From NCBI RefSeq assembly GCF_017329565.1, contig NZ_JAFMTT010000005.1: 64,000 nucleotides of DNA. One strand, written 5' to 3'. The notes beneath the pieces were generated by a model. That model saw only the letters and a list, made by a program, of their open reading frames with translations. It did no database searches and was not told the DNA's origin. This stretch comes from Alicyclobacillus mali (GTDB lineage Bacteria; Bacillota; Bacilli; Alicyclobacillales; Alicyclobacillaceae). Shown piece by piece: positions 40,906 through 48,796 of the stretch; positions within the stretch are counted from its first letter, which is position 1, and each line of letters opens with the position of its first letter. The position numbers were made by a program, and so were the translations under genes.

Positions 40906-42879
40906 ATGATCCTTTTGCAAGCGAATCGGGTCAAAAAGAGTTACGACGGGATGGAGGTGCTGCGCGAGGCTTCCATCACCGTCCGCGCGGGCGACAAGAT
41001 CGGCCTCGTCGGCCCAAACGGCGCGGGCAAGTCGACCCTGCTGCGCATCCTCACGGGGGAAGAGGCGCCGGACGAAGGCAGCGTGTACGTGAAGAGCGGT
41101 GTTGAACTTGGCTACGTCGCGCAGTTCATCGGCCGTGGGGACGACATGCGCGTGTACGACTTCGTCGCCGAGGCAAAGCGGCCCATTCAGCAACTGGAGC
41201 GCGAGCTGCGCGAACTCGAGGCACAGATGAGCGACCCGGCGCTGTACGAAGACGAAGCGCGGTTTGCGGAGATCGCGCACCTGTACGAGGAGAAGACGCG
41301 TCGCTTCGAGTCTCTCGGAGGCTACCAGTGGGAGGCAGACGTCCGCCGCGTCCTCGCCGGGCTCAACTTTCCGCGCCATATGCACGACGTCCCCATCGCC
41401 ACGCTCTCCGGCGGGCAGCGGACGCGACTCGCCCTGGCGAGGCTCCTCGCGGCTCGCCCGGACGTCCTCCTGCTCGACGAGCCCACAAACTACCTCGACA
41501 TGGACACGCTCGCCTGGCTGGAGGACTTTTTGTCGCACGGAGAGATGTCGCTCGTCGTCATCTCCCACGACCGGTATTTTCTCGATCGCGTCACGCGCCT
41601 CACGGTGGCGCTGGAGGGCGGACAGACGCGGGCCTATCCAGGGCCCTATCGCGTCTACCTGGAGATGCGGGCCGCGGAGCGCGAGGAGATGTGGCGGCGG
41701 TATGAGGCGCAGCAGGACGAGATCGCCCGCATGGAGGCGTTCATTGAGCGGAACATCGCGCGGGCGTCCACGCATCGAAGGGCACAGAGCCGCCGCCGGA
41801 TGCTCGAGCGCATGGAGCGGATGGAGCGCCCGCCCGCGGACGACCCCTCGCTTTGGATGCGGTTTTCCGCGCGGCGCACCTCGGGCGAGGACGTGCTTGA
41901 CGTGCGCGATCTCGCCATTGGCCATCGCGGCCAGCCGCTCGCGCGCCACATCAACTTCCGCGTGCAGCGCGGTATGCGACTCGCCATTCTCGGCCCGAAC
42001 GGCGCCGGCAAGACGACGCTTCTTCGCACGCTCGTCGGGGAACTCCGGCCCATCGAAGGCTGGTTCCGCATTGGCCAGGGCGTCGATCTCGGCTATTACG
42101 CGCAGGAGGATGGGGGGCTTCCGCCGGACGAGCGCGTCATCGACGTCGTGTGGAACACCTTCCCGGACCTCGATCACACGTCCGTGCGAAAGCTCTTAGC
42201 GCAGTTCTTGTTCCGGGGAGAGGACGTGTTGAAGCCCGTGGGCGCGCTCTCCGGTGGCGAGCAGAGCCGACTCCGGCTGTGCCTGCTCATGCAAAGCGGC
42301 GCCAACGTGCTGATCATGGACGAACCCACCAACCACCTCGACATCCCGAGCAAAGAGGCGCTCGAGGCGGCGCTCGAGGAGTACGACGGCACAGTCATCT
42401 TCGTCTCGCACGATCGCTACTTCATCGACCAGATTGCGACGCACGTCGCAGTGTTAAACCGGGACGGCGTGGAGTGGTACATCGGCAACTACACGGACTA
42501 CATGGAGAAGGTGATGGAAAACGAGCGACTCAGGCGCATCGAGGGTGCGGAGGACGAAACCGAGGCAGGCGGCGGTCGCACGCGGGAGGTCGCGGAAGAA
42601 CCGCCGGCACGGCGGCGCATCCGCTCCAGCGAGGCGCGCAAACTGGAGGCCGAGATCGCGCGCTGGGAAGAGGCCGCGCATCGAATGGAGCGGGAGATGG
42701 AACAGGTGGCAAAGGATCAGAGCGAAGCCGCTGTGGCGCAGGAAATTGAGCGCCTGCGCGATCTCGACGCGCGCTACCGGCGCCTCGAAGCGGAGTATCA
42801 GCGCGCGCTCGAGCAGTGGGAAGCAAAATCGCTGGAACTCGAGGAACTGCGAAAAGCGCTTGAGGACTGGCACGGCTAG
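40906..42879 (+). CDS. ABC-F family ATP-binding protein
   Basis: A 657-residue ABC-F protein with two nucleotide-binding domains and no membrane part. NBD1: LVGPNGAGKSTLLRIL, IATLSGGQRTRLALARLL, LLLDEPTNYLDMDTLAWLE. NBD2: AILGPNGAGKTTLLRTL, VGALSGGEQSRLRLCLL, LIMDEPTNHLDIPSKEALE. The interdomain linker (about residues 240-320) is very basic and the C-terminal 100 residues form a charged coiled coil. ABC-F proteins act on stalled ribosomes; the exact subtype is not assignable by eye. ATG 40906 has AAAGGAG upstream. Confidence 0.93.
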   Translation: MILLQANRVKKSYDGMEVLREASITVRAGDKIGLVGPNGAGKSTLLRILTGEEAPDEGSVYVKSGVELGYVAQFIGRGDDMRVYDFVAEAKRPIQQLERELRELEAQMSDPALYEDEARFAEIAHLYEEKTRRFESLGGYQWEADVRRVLAGLNFPRHMHDVPIATLSGGQRTRLALARLLAARPDVLLLDEPTNYLDMDTLAWLEDFLSHGEMSLVVISHDRYFLDRVTRLTVALEGGQTRAYPGPYRVYLEMRAAEREEMWRRYEAQQDEIARMEAFIERNIARASTHRRAQSRRRMLERMERMERPPADDPSLWMRFSARRTSGEDVLDVRDLAIGHRGQPLARHINFRVQRGMRLAILGPNGAGKTTLLRTLVGELRPIEGWFRIGQGVDLGYYAQEDGGLPPDERVIDVVWNTFPDLDHTSVRKLLAQFLFRGEDVLKPVGALSGGEQSRLRLCLLMQSGANVLIMDEPTNHLDIPSKEALEAALEEYDGTVIFVSHDRYFIDQIATHVAVLNRDGVEWYIGNYTDYMEKVMENERLRRIEGAEDETEAGGGRTREVAEEPPARRRIRSSEARKLEAEIARWEEAAHRMEREMEQVAKDQSEAAVAQEIERLRDLDARYRRLEAEYQRALEQWEAKSLELEELRKALEDWHG

Positions 42880-42912
42880 AAAGATTTCGCCGGGAAGCGC
42901 CCTTTCGAATGC

Positions 42913-43033
42913 GGACAATGTTCAGTTATCCACATTGTCCACCGACTTATCCACAAGCTCGATCCCGGCCGTTTCGAGCCTTTTCGACACCTTTCCACAA
43001 CATCCACAACGCGATTGGACGGACTTATGCACA
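42913..43033. promoter_or_regulatory. cluster of DnaA boxes
   Basis: Perfect TTATCCACA boxes occur at 42926-42934 and 42947-42955 (21 bases apart), TTATGCACA, also consensus, at 43025-43033, and two weaker 7-of-9 matches at 42991-42999 and 43000-43008, all in one orientation. The first is embedded in an 8-bp inverted repeat, GGACAATG (42913) and CATTGTCC (42933). It lies between the ABC-F and tsaD genes, with no dnaA or dnaN nearby. Confidence 0.75.
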
Positions 43034-43101
43034 GGAACAGCCGTTCGCGGTGGACCGTTCCTCGCACATCATCCCTGCTTTGCGGAGCCCCATTTGACAA
43101 G

Positions 43102-43125
43102 CAGGCGAGGCCGAAGCCTCGCCTG
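43102..43125 (-). terminator. hairpin with UUCG loop downstream of tsaD
   Basis: CAGGCGAGGC and GCCTCGCCTG form a perfect 10-bp stem closed on the minus strand by a TTCG loop, one of the most stable tetraloops. CTTGTC follows. It ends the thiL-tsaD operon about 20 bases beyond the tsaD stop. Confidence 0.7.
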
Positions 43126-43144
43126 TTCCCGTCCCCTATGCTGC

Positions 43145-44188
43145 TCACTCCGCGGGATAACGCCCGCTCTGCCATTCGTCCAGTGTCAGGTCAGCGTACG
43201 CGCCCAGCTCGAGCGTATCGAAACGCCCTTCCCGCGCGCGGAGATACGCGGCCGCCCCGATCATCGCCGCGTTGTCGGTGCAGAGTTCCGGCGACGGAAC
43301 GTGGAGCTGAAGCCCCTCCTCGTCCGCCATGGCGCGCATGGCCGCGCGCAGGCCCCGGTTCGCCGCCACACCGCCCGCCACCACCACGGTCCTGTGGCCC
43401 GTCAGGCGGATGGCGCGCCGCGTCTTTTCGACCAGCACCTCGATCACGGCTGCCTGAAAGCTCGCGCAGACGTCCTCCACAGGCACGGCCTGCCCCTGGC
43501 GCTTGATCTTGTCGAGCGCCACGAGCACGGCCGTCTTCATGCCGCTGAAGGAAAAATCGAGCGACGGATCGTCCAAGAGTCCTCGCGGAAAGGAAAAGCG
43601 CGCCGGATCGCCCTGACGCGCCAGCCTGTCCACCTCGGGGCCTCCGGGATAGGCGAGGCCGAGCAGCCTCGCCACTTTGTCGTACGCCTCGCCCGCCGCG
43701 TCGTCGCGCGTTCCGCCGAGGCGCGTGAATCGAAACGACGCGTCCACCTCGTACAGTTCCGTGTGGCCGCCGGAGGCCACAAGGCACAAAAAGGGCGGCC
43801 GCACGGCCGGTCGATCCGGCTCTTCCAGCATGGCGGCCGCGACGTGCCCAGCGATGTGATGCACGCCGATCATGGGAAGCCCTGTGGCAAGGCTGTACGC
43901 CTTGGCGGCGGCCACCCCGACGAGGAGCGCGCCGAGCAGTCCCGGCCCCATGGTGACCGCAATAGCGGCGAGATCGGAAAACCCAAGGCCCGCCTGCCCG
44001 AGCGCGGTGTCCACCACGCGCGTGATGGCTTCCACGTGGCGGCGCGAGGCCACCTCGGGAACCACGCCGCCGAACTGGCGGTGAATCTCCATCTGGCTCG
44101 CCGTCACCTGGCCGAGCACGCGCGCCCCGTCCGCGACGACGGCCGCGGATGTCTCGTCGCAGCTCGTCTCGATGGCGAGGATGTTCAT
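43145..44188 (-). CDS. tsaD: tRNA N6-adenosine threonylcarbamoyltransferase
   Basis: A 347-residue ASKHA-fold enzyme that transfers threonylcarbamoyl to A37 of ANN-decoding tRNAs. MNILAIETSCDETSAAVV, the metal site in GVHHIAGHVAAAML, VASGGHTELYEV and the C-terminal VVAGGVAANRGLRAAM plus SPELCTDNAAMIGAAAY are diagnostic. The start ATG overlaps the rimI stop as ATGA. Last gene of a coupled series thiL, tsaE, tsaB, rimI, tsaD that holds all the tRNA-modification proteins except TsaC. Confidence 0.97.
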   Translation of the reverse strand: MNILAIETSCDETSAAVVADGARVLGQVTASQMEIHRQFGGVVPEVASRRHVEAITRVVDTALGQAGLGFSDLAAIAVTMGPGLLGALLVGVAAAKAYSLATGLPMIGVHHIAGHVAAAMLEEPDRPAVRPPFLCLVASGGHTELYEVDASFRFTRLGGTRDDAAGEAYDKVARLLGLAYPGGPEVDRLARQGDPARFSFPRGLLDDPSLDFSFSGMKTAVLVALDKIKRQGQAVPVEDVCASFQAAVIEVLVEKTRRAIRLTGHRTVVVAGGVAANRGLRAAMRAMADEEGLQLHVPSPELCTDNAAMIGAAAYLRAREGRFDTLELGAYADLTLDEWQSGRYPAE

Positions 44189-44688
44189 GCTTGCACCTCT
44201 TTGTCGCGCATCACCTTGGGCGGGAGGTCCACCCACATGATGAGCGCGTCCTCGTTGTTGTCCGTGTAGTAGCCCTTCCGCACGCCCACGCGCTCGAAGC
44301 CGTACTTCCGGTACAGATTCTGCGCCACGTGGTTCGTGATCCGCACCTCAAGCGTCATCTTGCGGCCGCCGAGGGCCATGCACATCGACATGATGGCCTC
44401 CAGCAGCCGCTCGCCCAGCTTCAGGCCGCGGAAGTCGGGATCGACCGCGATGTTCGTGATGTGCCCCTCATCCATGATCATCCAGAAGCCGGCGTAGCCC
44501 ACCACGCGCCCGTCGTACTCCGCCACCACGTAGCGCGCCAGCCGGTTCTCCACCAATTCGCCCACGAACGCCTGCCGCGACCACGGGGCCGTGAACGATC
44601 GCGTCTCCACGCGCATGACGTCGTCGAGATCCTTCAGCATCATGCGGCGGATGGCGAGCTTCTGCGGATCGAACGCCGCCGGGCTCAC
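44185..44688 (-). CDS. rimI: ribosomal protein S18-alanine N-acetyltransferase
   Basis: A 167-residue GNAT acetyltransferase. Substrate-loop VETRSFTAPWSRQAFVGEL, motif A in HITNIAVDPDFRGLKLGERLL (split across), and RNLYRKYGF-type NLYRKYGFERVGVRKGYY with the family's NNEDALIMWV end. The start is GTG 44688, overlapping the tsaB stop as GTGA, with GAGAGGG six bases upstream. RimI in this operon is a standard Firmicutes arrangement. Confidence 0.92.
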   Translation of the reverse strand: MSPAAFDPQKLAIRRMMLKDLDDVMRVETRSFTAPWSRQAFVGELVENRLARYVVAEYDGRVVGYAGFWMIMDEGHITNIAVDPDFRGLKLGERLLEAIMSMCMALGGRKMTLEVRITNHVAQNLYRKYGFERVGVRKGYYTDNNEDALIMWVDLPPKVMRDKEVQA

Positions 44689-45398
44689 TCGCCGCCCTCT
44701 CCCTTCGCGCCAAGCTTGGCCTCGGCCTCCGTCGGCAGCACGTAGAGCGGGGCGAGATCGTGCACCCGCTCGCCCTCGAATCGCTCGTACGATCCCGACA
44801 ATCCGAGCCGGACGAGCGCGGTCGGCATCATGGGGGCAATCTCGTTCCACGGCCTCACACGCACGCCCTGCGCCTCCGCGGAATCGCCGAGGCGCCTGCC
44901 GCTCGCCACGATGGACGCGCGCTCCCTGTCCGCGATGGCGAACCAGTCGGCGAGCGCCTGCACCGTCGGCTCGCACTGCGCCCACAGCCGCCCGTCCTCC
45001 AGCCTGTACCAACAGCCGAAGGCGCGATCCCTCCTTGCGTCGATGAGCGCCATGAACGCGCCGAACCGTTGGCCCTCCGCGCAGGCCAGCGCCATGGCCA
45101 TGCCGTCGACCGTCGGCACGGACACGATGGGGATGCCGCACGCGTGCCCGATGGCCTTCGCCGCCACCACTGCGATGCGGACGCCGGTGTAACTGCCGGG
45201 GCCGACGCCGGTGACGCACAGCTTGACGTCGTGAATGTTCATGCGCGCGCCGGCCAAGAGGTGGCCGAGCGACGGCTGCAACAGGCGCGAATGGGCCCGC
45301 GGCAGAAACTCCACCAGGGAAGACATCAGCCTCCCGTCCTCGTCCGCGACTGCAAGCGCCAACACGTCGGTCGCAGTATCCATGGCGATCACGCTCAT
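44685..45398 (-). CDS. tsaB: tRNA threonylcarbamoyladenosine biosynthesis protein TsaB
   Basis: A 237-residue scaffold protein of the ASKHA fold that dimerises with TsaD. It begins MSVIAMDTATDVLALAVADE, with PSLGHLLAGARMN and CVTGVGPGSYTGVRIAVVAA as landmarks. The start overlaps the tsaE stop as ATGA; the frame is open further upstream but that is tsaE coding DNA. Confidence 0.93.
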   Translation of the reverse strand: MSVIAMDTATDVLALAVADEDGRLMSSLVEFLPRAHSRLLQPSLGHLLAGARMNIHDVKLCVTGVGPGSYTGVRIAVVAAKAIGHACGIPIVSVPTVDGMAMALACAEGQRFGAFMALIDARRDRAFGCWYRLEDGRLWAQCEPTVQALADWFAIADRERASIVASGRRLGDSAEAQGVRVRPWNEIAPMMPTALVRLGLSGSYERFEGERVHDLAPLYVLPTEAEAKLGAKGEGGE

Positions 45399-45880
45399 GA
45401 AGCCGTCCACTCCTTCAGTATCGATTCCGGGCGCTTTCCAAAAGCCTCCGCGCGCACGGTGCGCGCCCTGCCCTCGGGACGGAGGATGATCCGTAGATAC
45501 GCCTCCATCTCCTCGGCGAGCGGCCCAGGCCACTCAATGAGGAGGATGGCGCCGCCCGCGAGATCGTCGTCCAGCCCCAGGGCCCAGACGCTCTCAAGGT
45601 CAAGCGTCTCCGGGCGTTCCGGGTCGGCGTACAACCGGTACAAATCGTAGTGCGCCACGCGGAAGCGGCCGCGATGCTCCTGCCGCAGGACGTAAGTGGG
45701 GCTCGTCATCGGCTGTATCACGCCGGCGCCCGCGCCGACGCCTGCCGCGAAGGTGGTCTTGCCCGCGCCCATCGGCCCTTCGAGCAGCACGGCGTCGCCC
45801 GGCGCGAGACACGCACCGAGGCGCTCGCCCAACCTCTGCAGCTCCACTTCGTCGTCCACGTGCCACTCCCGTGCTTCCAT
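45395..45880 (-). CDS. tsaE: tRNA threonylcarbamoyladenosine biosynthesis ATPase TsaE
   Basis: A 161-residue P-loop ATPase with Walker A LEGPMGAGKTTFAAGVG, the switch-like MTSPTYVLRQEHRG, HYDLYRLY and LIEWPGPLAEEM, the normal TsaE order. I chose ATG 45880, which has GAGAGGT nine bases upstream; the open frame reaches 45922. It lies seven bases after thiL and is coupled to tsaB. Confidence 0.93.
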   Translation of the reverse strand: MEAREWHVDDEVELQRLGERLGACLAPGDAVLLEGPMGAGKTTFAAGVGAGAGVIQPMTSPTYVLRQEHRGRFRVAHYDLYRLYADPERPETLDLESVWALGLDDDLAGGAILLIEWPGPLAEEMEAYLRIILRPEGRARTVRAEAFGKRPESILKEWTAS

Positions 45881-45887
45881 GCGTCCG

Positions 45888-46859
45888 TTACCTCTCAAAA
45901 TGATTGTATCCTCTACGCGCAATCACCGAGAGCTTTCCGTCTCGGCGCATCACCACGCCGTCGCCCTCCTCGACGCGCCCAATGGCCGTGATGGGCGTGC
46001 CGACGACAGCCGCGACGGCGAGCAGCCGCGCGAACACGTCTCGCGGCGCCGTGCCCACGAGCTCGTAGTCCTCCCCGCCGAAGAGCGCGTACTCCAGAGG
46101 ATCCTTGCCTACGGCGCGCGCGTACTCCGTGACCTCCGGCTGAATCGGGACGCGATCGCCCTCGAACAAAAGCCGCACGCCGCTCGCCTCAGCGATTTCG
46201 TTTAGCTCGCTCGCCAACCCGTCGCTGATGTCGTCGAGCGCCGTGGCGCCGAGGCGCGCCGCTTCCAGGCCGAAGGCGATGCGCGGGGTGGGGCGCCGGT
46301 GTCGCTCGACGAGCACCGCCTGCGAGATGGCCGATCCGGCCCGCCGGCCGAGCAGGATGTCGAGCCCGGCGGCGCTCCCGCCGAGATTGCCGGTGACAAA
46401 CAACACGTCGCCGGGCCGGGCGCCGGCGCGCGTGATGGGCCGTTCCACGCGGCCCACGGCCGTGATGGACATCCAGAGCGGCCCCTGGGTGGAGACGACG
46501 TCCCCGCCGACGACGCTCGCGCCGAAAGCCCCTGCCGCCTCAGCGACGCCGTCGTAGATGGCCACCACGTCGTCCTCGGGCCAGGAGGGCGGCACGGCGA
46601 GCGCGACGGTGATCCAGGCGGGCTGGCCGCCCATGGCCGCGATGTCGCTCACCGCGGCCGCCATCGCTCGATAGCCCACCTGCGGCGGGGACATCGTATC
46701 GCGCCGAAAGTGTACGCCCTCGACGGCCGCGTCGGTGGTCACCGCCAGGCGGGGGCCGCCCTTGACCACCGCGCAATCATCGCCGATGGGGACCAACACG
46801 TCCGCGCCCGGCGGCGGCAGCTTCGCGACGAACGCCCGTATCAGGGCGAACTCGTCCAT
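45888..46859 (-). CDS. thiL: thiamine-monophosphate kinase
   Basis: A 323-residue ThiL, phosphorylating TMP to the active cofactor TDP. Motifs: MDEFALIRAFVAKLPPP, VPIGDDCAVVKGGPRLAVTT with the metal Asp, VNTDMxEGVHF-like DAAVEGVHFRRD, LDDISDGLASELNEIA, and FGGEDYELV. It begins at ATG 46859 behind GGAGGGGAT. First gene of the t6A operon. Confidence 0.94.
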   Translation of the reverse strand: MDEFALIRAFVAKLPPPGADVLVPIGDDCAVVKGGPRLAVTTDAAVEGVHFRRDTMSPPQVGYRAMAAAVSDIAAMGGQPAWITVALAVPPSWPEDDVVAIYDGVAEAAGAFGASVVGGDVVSTQGPLWMSITAVGRVERPITRAGARPGDVLFVTGNLGGSAAGLDILLGRRAGSAISQAVLVERHRRPTPRIAFGLEAARLGATALDDISDGLASELNEIAEASGVRLLFEGDRVPIQPEVTEYARAVGKDPLEYALFGGEDYELVGTAPRDVFARLLAVAAVVGTPITAIGRVEEGDGVVMRRDGKLSVIARRGYNHFER

Positions 46860-47014
46860 CCCGACATCCCCTCCTTCCACCGCGCTGAATCGTCGCCATT
46901 GCCAATACCATAACAATGACAGCCGCCGAGGTCCGCGTCAATCATGAGCCGTCCCTCTTGTCCATACACATGCTTTAGGGCCTGTCGCGCCCACGATGGA
47001 AACGGGGTGGACTT

Positions 47015-47635
47015 GTGGACGCCATCCGGGACATGCTGCAGTCGCTGAACGCAGGACTCCTCTTGCTGGGTTACCCGGGCACCTACGCGGCGATGGTGAT
47101 GGAGGGCCTTGGCCTCCCCTTCCCAGGCGACGTCTTCCTCGCGTTTTACGGTTACGCCATTGCCCTCGGTACGATGCGCGCGCCGGCCGTGTTTAGCCTC
47201 AGCGCGCTCGGGTATTTCACCGGCGTGACCATCGTTTTCCTGCTCACGCGCCGCTTCGAATCGCTGTTGCTCAACCCACTGTACCGGTTTCGCCTGCTCA
47301 ATGAAACGCGCCTGCGCCACACCGGCGGCCTGCTGGATCGCTACGCCTGGCTTGTCCTCATCCCTGGGCGCTTTCTGCCCGGCATCCGCTCGCTCAGCAC
47401 GTACGCCGCAGCGCTCTCCGACATGCCGTACGCGACGTTCGCGCTGTATTCCATCGTCGGTTCGATGGTATGGTGCGGGGCTTGGCTCGCCTTTGGCTAC
47501 TGGTTCGGCGAAAATATGGGCGAGATGATGAAGCACGTGCAGTCGGGGCTCAGCTGGATCACGATGGGCATCGTCGCAGCGGCATTGCTGTTCTGGGCCT
47601 GGAGACACGCGCGGGCGAAGCGCGAGGAGCGATAG
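47015..47635 (+). CDS. DedA family membrane protein
   Basis: A 206-residue membrane protein with six hydrophobic segments, including the reentrant helices of the DedA fold: MVMEGLGLPFPGDVFLAFYGY with the acidic-Pro loop and LVLIPGRFLPGIRSLSTYAA with the basic residues. DedA proteins are proposed flippases or proton-linked transporters needed for membrane homeostasis. The start is GTG 47015 with GGGGTGG upstream. It may be followed by the DUF1450 gene in the same transcript. Confidence 0.88.
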   Translation: MDAIRDMLQSLNAGLLLLGYPGTYAAMVMEGLGLPFPGDVFLAFYGYAIALGTMRAPAVFSLSALGYFTGVTIVFLLTRRFESLLLNPLYRFRLLNETRLRHTGGLLDRYAWLVLIPGRFLPGIRSLSTYAAALSDMPYATFALYSIVGSMVWCGAWLAFGYWFGENMGEMMKHVQSGLSWITMGIVAAALLFWAWRHARAKREER

Positions 47636-47637
47636 GG

Positions 47638-47946
47638 GTGCGCCTGAAACTCGAATGGTGTGTGAAAAATGCCCCCACAGGGGTGCGAGAGGCCATCGAG
47701 CGCGTTCGTGCCGAGCGCCCGGAAGTGGAGGTCAGGAGGTACGCGTGCGTGGAGCGCTGCGATCTCTGCGCTCGTCAACCGTTCGCGTTGGTGGAAGGAA
47801 CCGTAGTGACAGCCGATACCGCCGCATGCCTCGCGCAGCGCCTTCTCGGCGCCATCGCGGCGGCGCACGACCACTCTGGGCCTTCGCGGCTCGGCTCAAA
47901 CGAAGCCCCTTCCCCGGCGGCGAATCCGCCGAGGAAGGGGGACTGA
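47638..47946 (+). CDS. DUF1450 (YuzB-type) small cysteine protein
   Basis: A 102-residue protein from GTG 47638, two bases after the DedA stop. Its family motif is present: KLEWCVKNAPTGVREAIERV, then RYACVERCDLCARQPFALVEG. DUF1450 proteins are about 80 residues; here the last 20 are Pro/Ser/Ala-rich and are encoded by a hairpin shared with the convergent DUF2922 gene. Function unknown; the Cys cluster suggests metal or iron-sulfur binding. Confidence 0.8.
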   Translation: MRLKLEWCVKNAPTGVREAIERVRAERPEVEVRRYACVERCDLCARQPFALVEGTVVTADTAACLAQRLLGAIAAAHDHSGPSRLGSNEAPSPAANPPRKGD

Positions 47947-48165
47947 TTTACGACACGCTCTGGGTGCCGTCTGCGTCTGCTCCGCCGGGAGCGCCTGCAC
48001 AATCTTGCCCTGCGGCAAATCGAAGACGCCCTTTTCGACAATCAGCTGCGCAGCGTTCTGCACAGCGGTCGGATCGACCGGTTGCTTCGGATTGGGAATC
48101 GCGATGCGAACCTTCTTGTTTCGATCCGTCATGAACATCAGATGAAGTGACACTTTCGCGGCCAT
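47896..48165 (-). CDS. DUF2922 small protein
   Basis: An 89-residue protein, MAAKVSLHLMFMTDRNKKVR and IAIPNPKQPVDPTAVQNAAQ, followed by LIVEKGVFDLPQGKIVQALP: the standard DUF2922 pattern. AGGAGG stands seven bases before ATG 48165. The family is normally 70-75 residues, and the extra C-terminal part (PRRIRRRGRGFV) is encoded within the shared hairpin. It is usually found next to DUF1659, as here. Confidence 0.8.
   Translation of the reverse strand: MAAKVSLHLMFMTDRNKKVRIAIPNPKQPVDPTAVQNAAQLIVEKGVFDLPQGKIVQALPAEQTQTAPRACRKSVPLPRRIRRRGRGFV
47903..47942. terminator. bidirectional hairpin inside the ends of two convergent genes
   Basis: GCCCCTTCCCCGGCGG and CCGCCGAGGAAGGGG pair with one or two mismatches around a short CGAAT loop. 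Because it lies within the last codons of both the DUF1450 and DUF2922 genes, it would act as a terminator for both transcripts. Confidence 0.65.
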
Positions 48166-48227
48166 CGACGCGCCTCCTGTCCATTCAAATCGGAACCCTC
48201 GCCCATCTCCGTCGGGCTTCGCGTTCT

Positions 48228-48542
48228 TCACGCGCTCGGCCCCTGTCCGCTGGTCCCGGTGCCGCCGGCCGAGCCGCTGCCACCGGAACCGCCTGCGCCC
48301 GCGCCGCTTCCCCCACTGGGCGCGTTTGTCAGAAGCGCCACGTCGACCCGCTCCACCTGCACGAGCGGCTCATCGATGAGCTGCGCCAGCGCGAGGCCGA
48401 CCGCGAGCAGATCGCCGTCCGCCGCCTGGGGCGACACGTGGTTGAATTTGTGCACCTTCAGTTTGGGTTGGCCGTTGGCGCGCGTGCCCGACTGCGTCTG
48501 CAGCTGCAACGTCGTGCCGAGTGCGAGGCTCGATTGTGCCAT
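48228..48542 (-). CDS. DUF1659 protein with Gly/Ser/Ala tail
   Basis: A 104-residue protein starting MAQSSLALGTTLQLQTQSGT behind AAGGAGGA, and containing KLKVHKFNHVSPQAADGDLL, LAVGLALAQLIDEPLVQVER: the DUF1659 core. After residue 74 comes a 30-residue tail of only Gly, Ala, Ser, Thr, Pro and Gln (GGSGAGAGGSGGSGSAGG), unusual for the family, which normally ends near residue 72. It is immediately upstream of the DUF2922 gene on the same strand. Confidence 0.8.
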   Translation of the reverse strand: MAQSSLALGTTLQLQTQSGTRANGQPKLKVHKFNHVSPQAADGDLLAVGLALAQLIDEPLVQVERVDVALLTNAPSGGSGAGAGGSGGSGSAGGTGTSGQGPSA

Positions 48543-48796
48543 CGCTCGTTCCTCCTTCCGCAGGTTACCCGCCCGGGCGGGCACCGAAGGACATGCGGCG
48601 AAGGGCTTCGAGTGTGGACACGCCTGGATGGAAGTCTCGTCCGCGTTGCATCCTCCCGCTCGCTCCCCGCTGAGCACGCAGATTTCCTCTCACGGTCAAA
48701 TTTCAACCTCGCGCGGCCTTACTGGCAGGAATCCGGGGGAGCAGGTGGAATCTATTTTCGGAGAAATCGGCGGTTTCAACGGATGTGGGGTGCGGT

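Noticed and set aside
42913..43033. Chromosome origin
   Set aside because: DnaA boxes alone are not enough: no dnaA, dnaN or AT-rich unwinding region is present, and the flanking genes are not origin-linked.
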